From assembly GCA_039105265.1 (NCBI GenBank), contig JAPFFF010000027.1, forward strand, positions 1,240,001 through 1,304,000: a stretch of DNA of 64,000 nucleotides. The letters are read 5' to 3'. A program made the position numbers and the translations under genes. This DNA comes from Tritrichomonas musculus. Taxonomy: Eukaryota; Parabasalia; Tritrichomonadida; Tritrichomonadidae. Below are positions 62,405 to 64,000 of the stretch, one piece after another. How positions within the stretch are numbered: the stretch's first letter is position 1; every line of letters begins with the position of its first letter. The notes below the pieces were generated by a model. That model had not been told where the DNA came from. It saw nothing but the letters and a program-made list of their open reading frames with translations, and did no database searches.

Positions 62405-64000
62405 TTACTTCGATTCGAGTGCAGCTAATCGTGTTTCTAACGCTGTGATGTAACTCCATAGTTGTTCGATTTGGCTATTCAACGCCAACGAATCATGATG
62501 ATCACCGGTATCGGCACGTAAATTTCTATATTCAGATGGGTTCTTACCTTTATGTTTCACGAAACCTTTGATAGTGAACTCACCAGTACTGATATTCCAG
62601 TTTATCGTGTAGTCTTGAGATCTAAGTACGGCGTCAGTTCCATTCACGTTGTAAATCATCGTATGCGTATCACTGGTACTGGAATTGGTTTTGAATATGA
62701 AGTCGAGATGTTCAGTACCATCATCAAATACGACATCGACTACAATATGTGCACCTTCCGTGAAAGGGAGAATCGATGGCAATTTTAAAGTTCCAGTAAC
62801 ACCTATCGTCAACGATGTCTTATCAGTAGAACAGTATGATAGATCGTTATATGCTCTGACATTGTTAACATCAATGTTTGGTAACTCATTCTTCAACGCA
62901 TAATCATCGAGATCATCTATAGTAGCATAATCATCTGGCATATCACTCTTCAACATGTATTCATTCAATGTTGATGTCAACTGTGATGTTGTAACATGAT
63001 TGGTTGGTATATCACTCTTCAATGCATAATCATCGAGATCATCCATAGTAGCATAATCATCTGGCATATCACTCTTCAACATGTATTCATTCAATGTTGA
63101 TGTCAACTGTGATGTTGTAACATGATTGGTTGGTATATCACTTTTTGTCGCATAATTAGATAAATCATTTTTTATTTTCTCTAATGCAGCATTAACTTCA
63201 TCAACTGTTGGAAATTCGTTCAATGTAGTTGCCAATGTTTTATCGTTTGCTTGTATCTGTTCATGAATTTCATCAATCTTCTTATTCAAAGCAACAACAT
63301 CACAAGTGTAAGCCAGATCATTTGAAGTGAATGTCATTTGTCTGATAGCTGTGTTTTCTTTAACAGATATTCCAGTTACTTGTACGTTATTTGGATTGTT
63401 AATCGTTATAATGGTCTTATTTTCTGAAATGTTTATCTCAGCTGATGTAAAGTCATCTGTTCCAACAAATTCTGATATATCACCATTGGTAATAGTTAAT
63501 GAAATATACTGTTCATTGTAATCTACGTCATTAAACTCACTTATCGTTCTTACCATTAATTTAACTTTAATAAATCCATCAGTGATAATATCTTCAGCAA
63601 AAAGTTTGATAAGTTTGTCCTCTATTTTACCAACAACGTCAATAACATCAGTACGTGTTAAATCATTTTTTGATAAACCGTTTTTCACCCCTTCAGCTAG
63701 TGTTTTTATCATTGGTTTCATAGTATGTTGATATCTTTTGCATAAATCCATTGTTGACAACAACGTCATAGCAATCTTTGACGGATCATCTAGTTCATCA
63801 GTAAATTTGATATTAGTTACCGGAGTGAATTCTGTTTCACACCATGATATAATATTATTCAATTTATCCGTACTTGACAATACATTACGTGAAACGACAT
63901 TTCGAGATTTTACGCTTTTTGTAGTTACTTCGCGAATCATATCACCGAACCATGTATCAAAACCAATATCAGGCAATTCATCAGTTAATTTACCCGCCAT
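62405..64000 (-). CDS. Polinton fibre-like protein, 531 aa
   Basis: Transcribed toward the capsid genes, with its ATG at the last base of the window. The middle has two near-identical units (TNHVTTSQLTSTLNEYMLKS, DMPDDYAT(M/I)DDLDDYALK) after coiled-coil-prone helices. This is the style of trimeric phage-type tail or fibre shafts. The C-terminal domain is beta-rich and ends in a coiled coil (LNSQIEQLWSYITALETRLA, then ALESK). It is probably an attachment or spike protein, inferred from repeat style. The DNA of the two units is also nearly identical (about 62885-62995 and 63005-63140). Confidence 0.65.
   Translation of the reverse strand: MAGKLTDELPDIGFDTWFGDMIREVTTKSVKSRNVVSRNVLSSTDKLNNIISWCETEFTPVTNIKFTDELDDPSKIAMTLLSTMDLCKRYQHTMKPMIKTLAEGVKNGLSKNDLTRTDVIDVVGKIEDKLIKLFAEDIITDGFIKVKLMVRTISEFNDVDYNEQYISLTITNGDISEFVGTDDFTSAEINISENKTIITINNPNNVQVTGISVKENTAIRQMTFTSNDLAYTCDVVALNKKIDEIHEQIQANDKTLATTLNEFPTVDEVNAALEKIKNDLSNYATKSDIPTNHVTTSQLTSTLNEYMLKSDMPDDYATMDDLDDYALKSDIPTNHVTTSQLTSTLNEYMLKSDMPDDYATIDDLDDYALKNELPNIDVNNVRAYNDLSYCSTDKTSLTIGVTGTLKLPSILPFTEGAHIVVDVVFDDGTEHLDFIFKTNSSTSDTHTMIYNVNGTDAVLRSQDYTINWNISTGEFTIKGFVKHKGKNPSEYRNLRADTGDHHDSLALNSQIEQLWSYITALETRLAALESK

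Larger units (their letters stand above)
53717..64000. mobile_element. Polinton (Maverick), left part; continues past the window
   Basis: A compact block of genes with distinctly higher GC and few spacers begins at about 54.1 kb. It includes a retroviral-like integrase, an FtsK/HerA-type packaging ATPase, a double-jelly-roll major capsid protein, small structural-looking proteins, an HNH nuclease and a fibre-like protein, which defines a Polinton. The left end is placed near 53717 (AGTAGTAATGGTAAGGAGGG) because a GC-rich non-coding strip starts there; the true terminal inverted repeat cannot be checked without the right end. DNA polymerase B and the protease are not in the window and would lie beyond 64000. 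As far as visible it looks whole, with no obvious breaks, which suggests a young insertion. Confidence 0.85.

Overview
The window looks like nuclear DNA of a parabasalid (trichomonad) protist, most likely a Tritrichomonas-type genome. The DNA is very AT-rich and the large genes have no visible introns. Several genes have a TCAYW-like trichomonad initiator 15-30 nt before the ATG. The gene content is also typical: TKL-like kinases fused to long Sel1 repeat arrays, DUF3447/ankyrin proteins, BspA-like leucine-rich repeats, F5/8-type C (discoidin) debris, and a Polinton (Maverick) in one flank. This assignment rests on family knowledge; I could not run a search.

Layout. (1) 1-3.4 kb: gene-poor, with a 19-bp inverted repeat pair and decayed coding relics. 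(2) 3.4-9.9 kb: an intact kinase-Sel1 gene (1210 aa) followed by a kinase-less Sel1 gene (825 aa). (3) 10-20 kb: a graveyard of ankyrin, kinase and Sel1 relics, invaded by a 2.7-kb DDE transposon (12358-15090), a 237-bp MITE-like element and an 802-bp hAT-like element with a perfect 8-bp target duplication. (4) 20.4-22.6 kb, minus strand: a broken five-membrane-span gene that resembles prominin/tweety proteins and ends in a PARP-like ADP-ribosyltransferase fold. (5) 23.7 kb: tRNA-Thr(AGT), minus strand. (6) 23.8-40 kb: a head-to-tail array of three units (about 4.8, 4.8 and 5.0 kb). Each unit carries a BspA-type LRR relic, a degenerate Rho-like GTPase, a 28-bp perfect palindrome and a kinase-Sel1 gene. 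The kinase is broken and truncated in units 1 and 2 and intact in unit 3 (1460 aa). The middle unit is a mosaic: it resembles unit 3 on its left and unit 1 on its right, as expected from unequal crossing-over. (7) 40.4-46.2 kb: relics of an F5/8-type C domain, a second Sel1 family, an M3 metallopeptidase and a fragmented DUF3447/ankyrin gene. (8) 46-53.7 kb: no genes, but two clean terminal-inverted-repeat elements (47529-48785 with 8-bp target duplication; 49001-50459 with TA duplication). (9) about 53.7-64 kb: the left part of a Polinton. It carries integrase, packaging ATPase, major capsid protein, an HNH nuclease, several small structural-looking proteins and a minus-strand fibre-like protein, and it runs off the window.

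How the genes may work together: the recurring unit pairs a Rho-like GTPase with a kinase whose Sel1 array is a protein-binding scaffold, about 0.6 kb apart in the same orientation. This is compatible with a lineage-specific signalling cassette amplified by tandem duplication, but that link is inference from position only. The rest records repeated gene-family expansion and decay, segmental copying (the end of the 3400 gene and the end of the 35654 gene share about 650 bp) and repeated transposon insertion.
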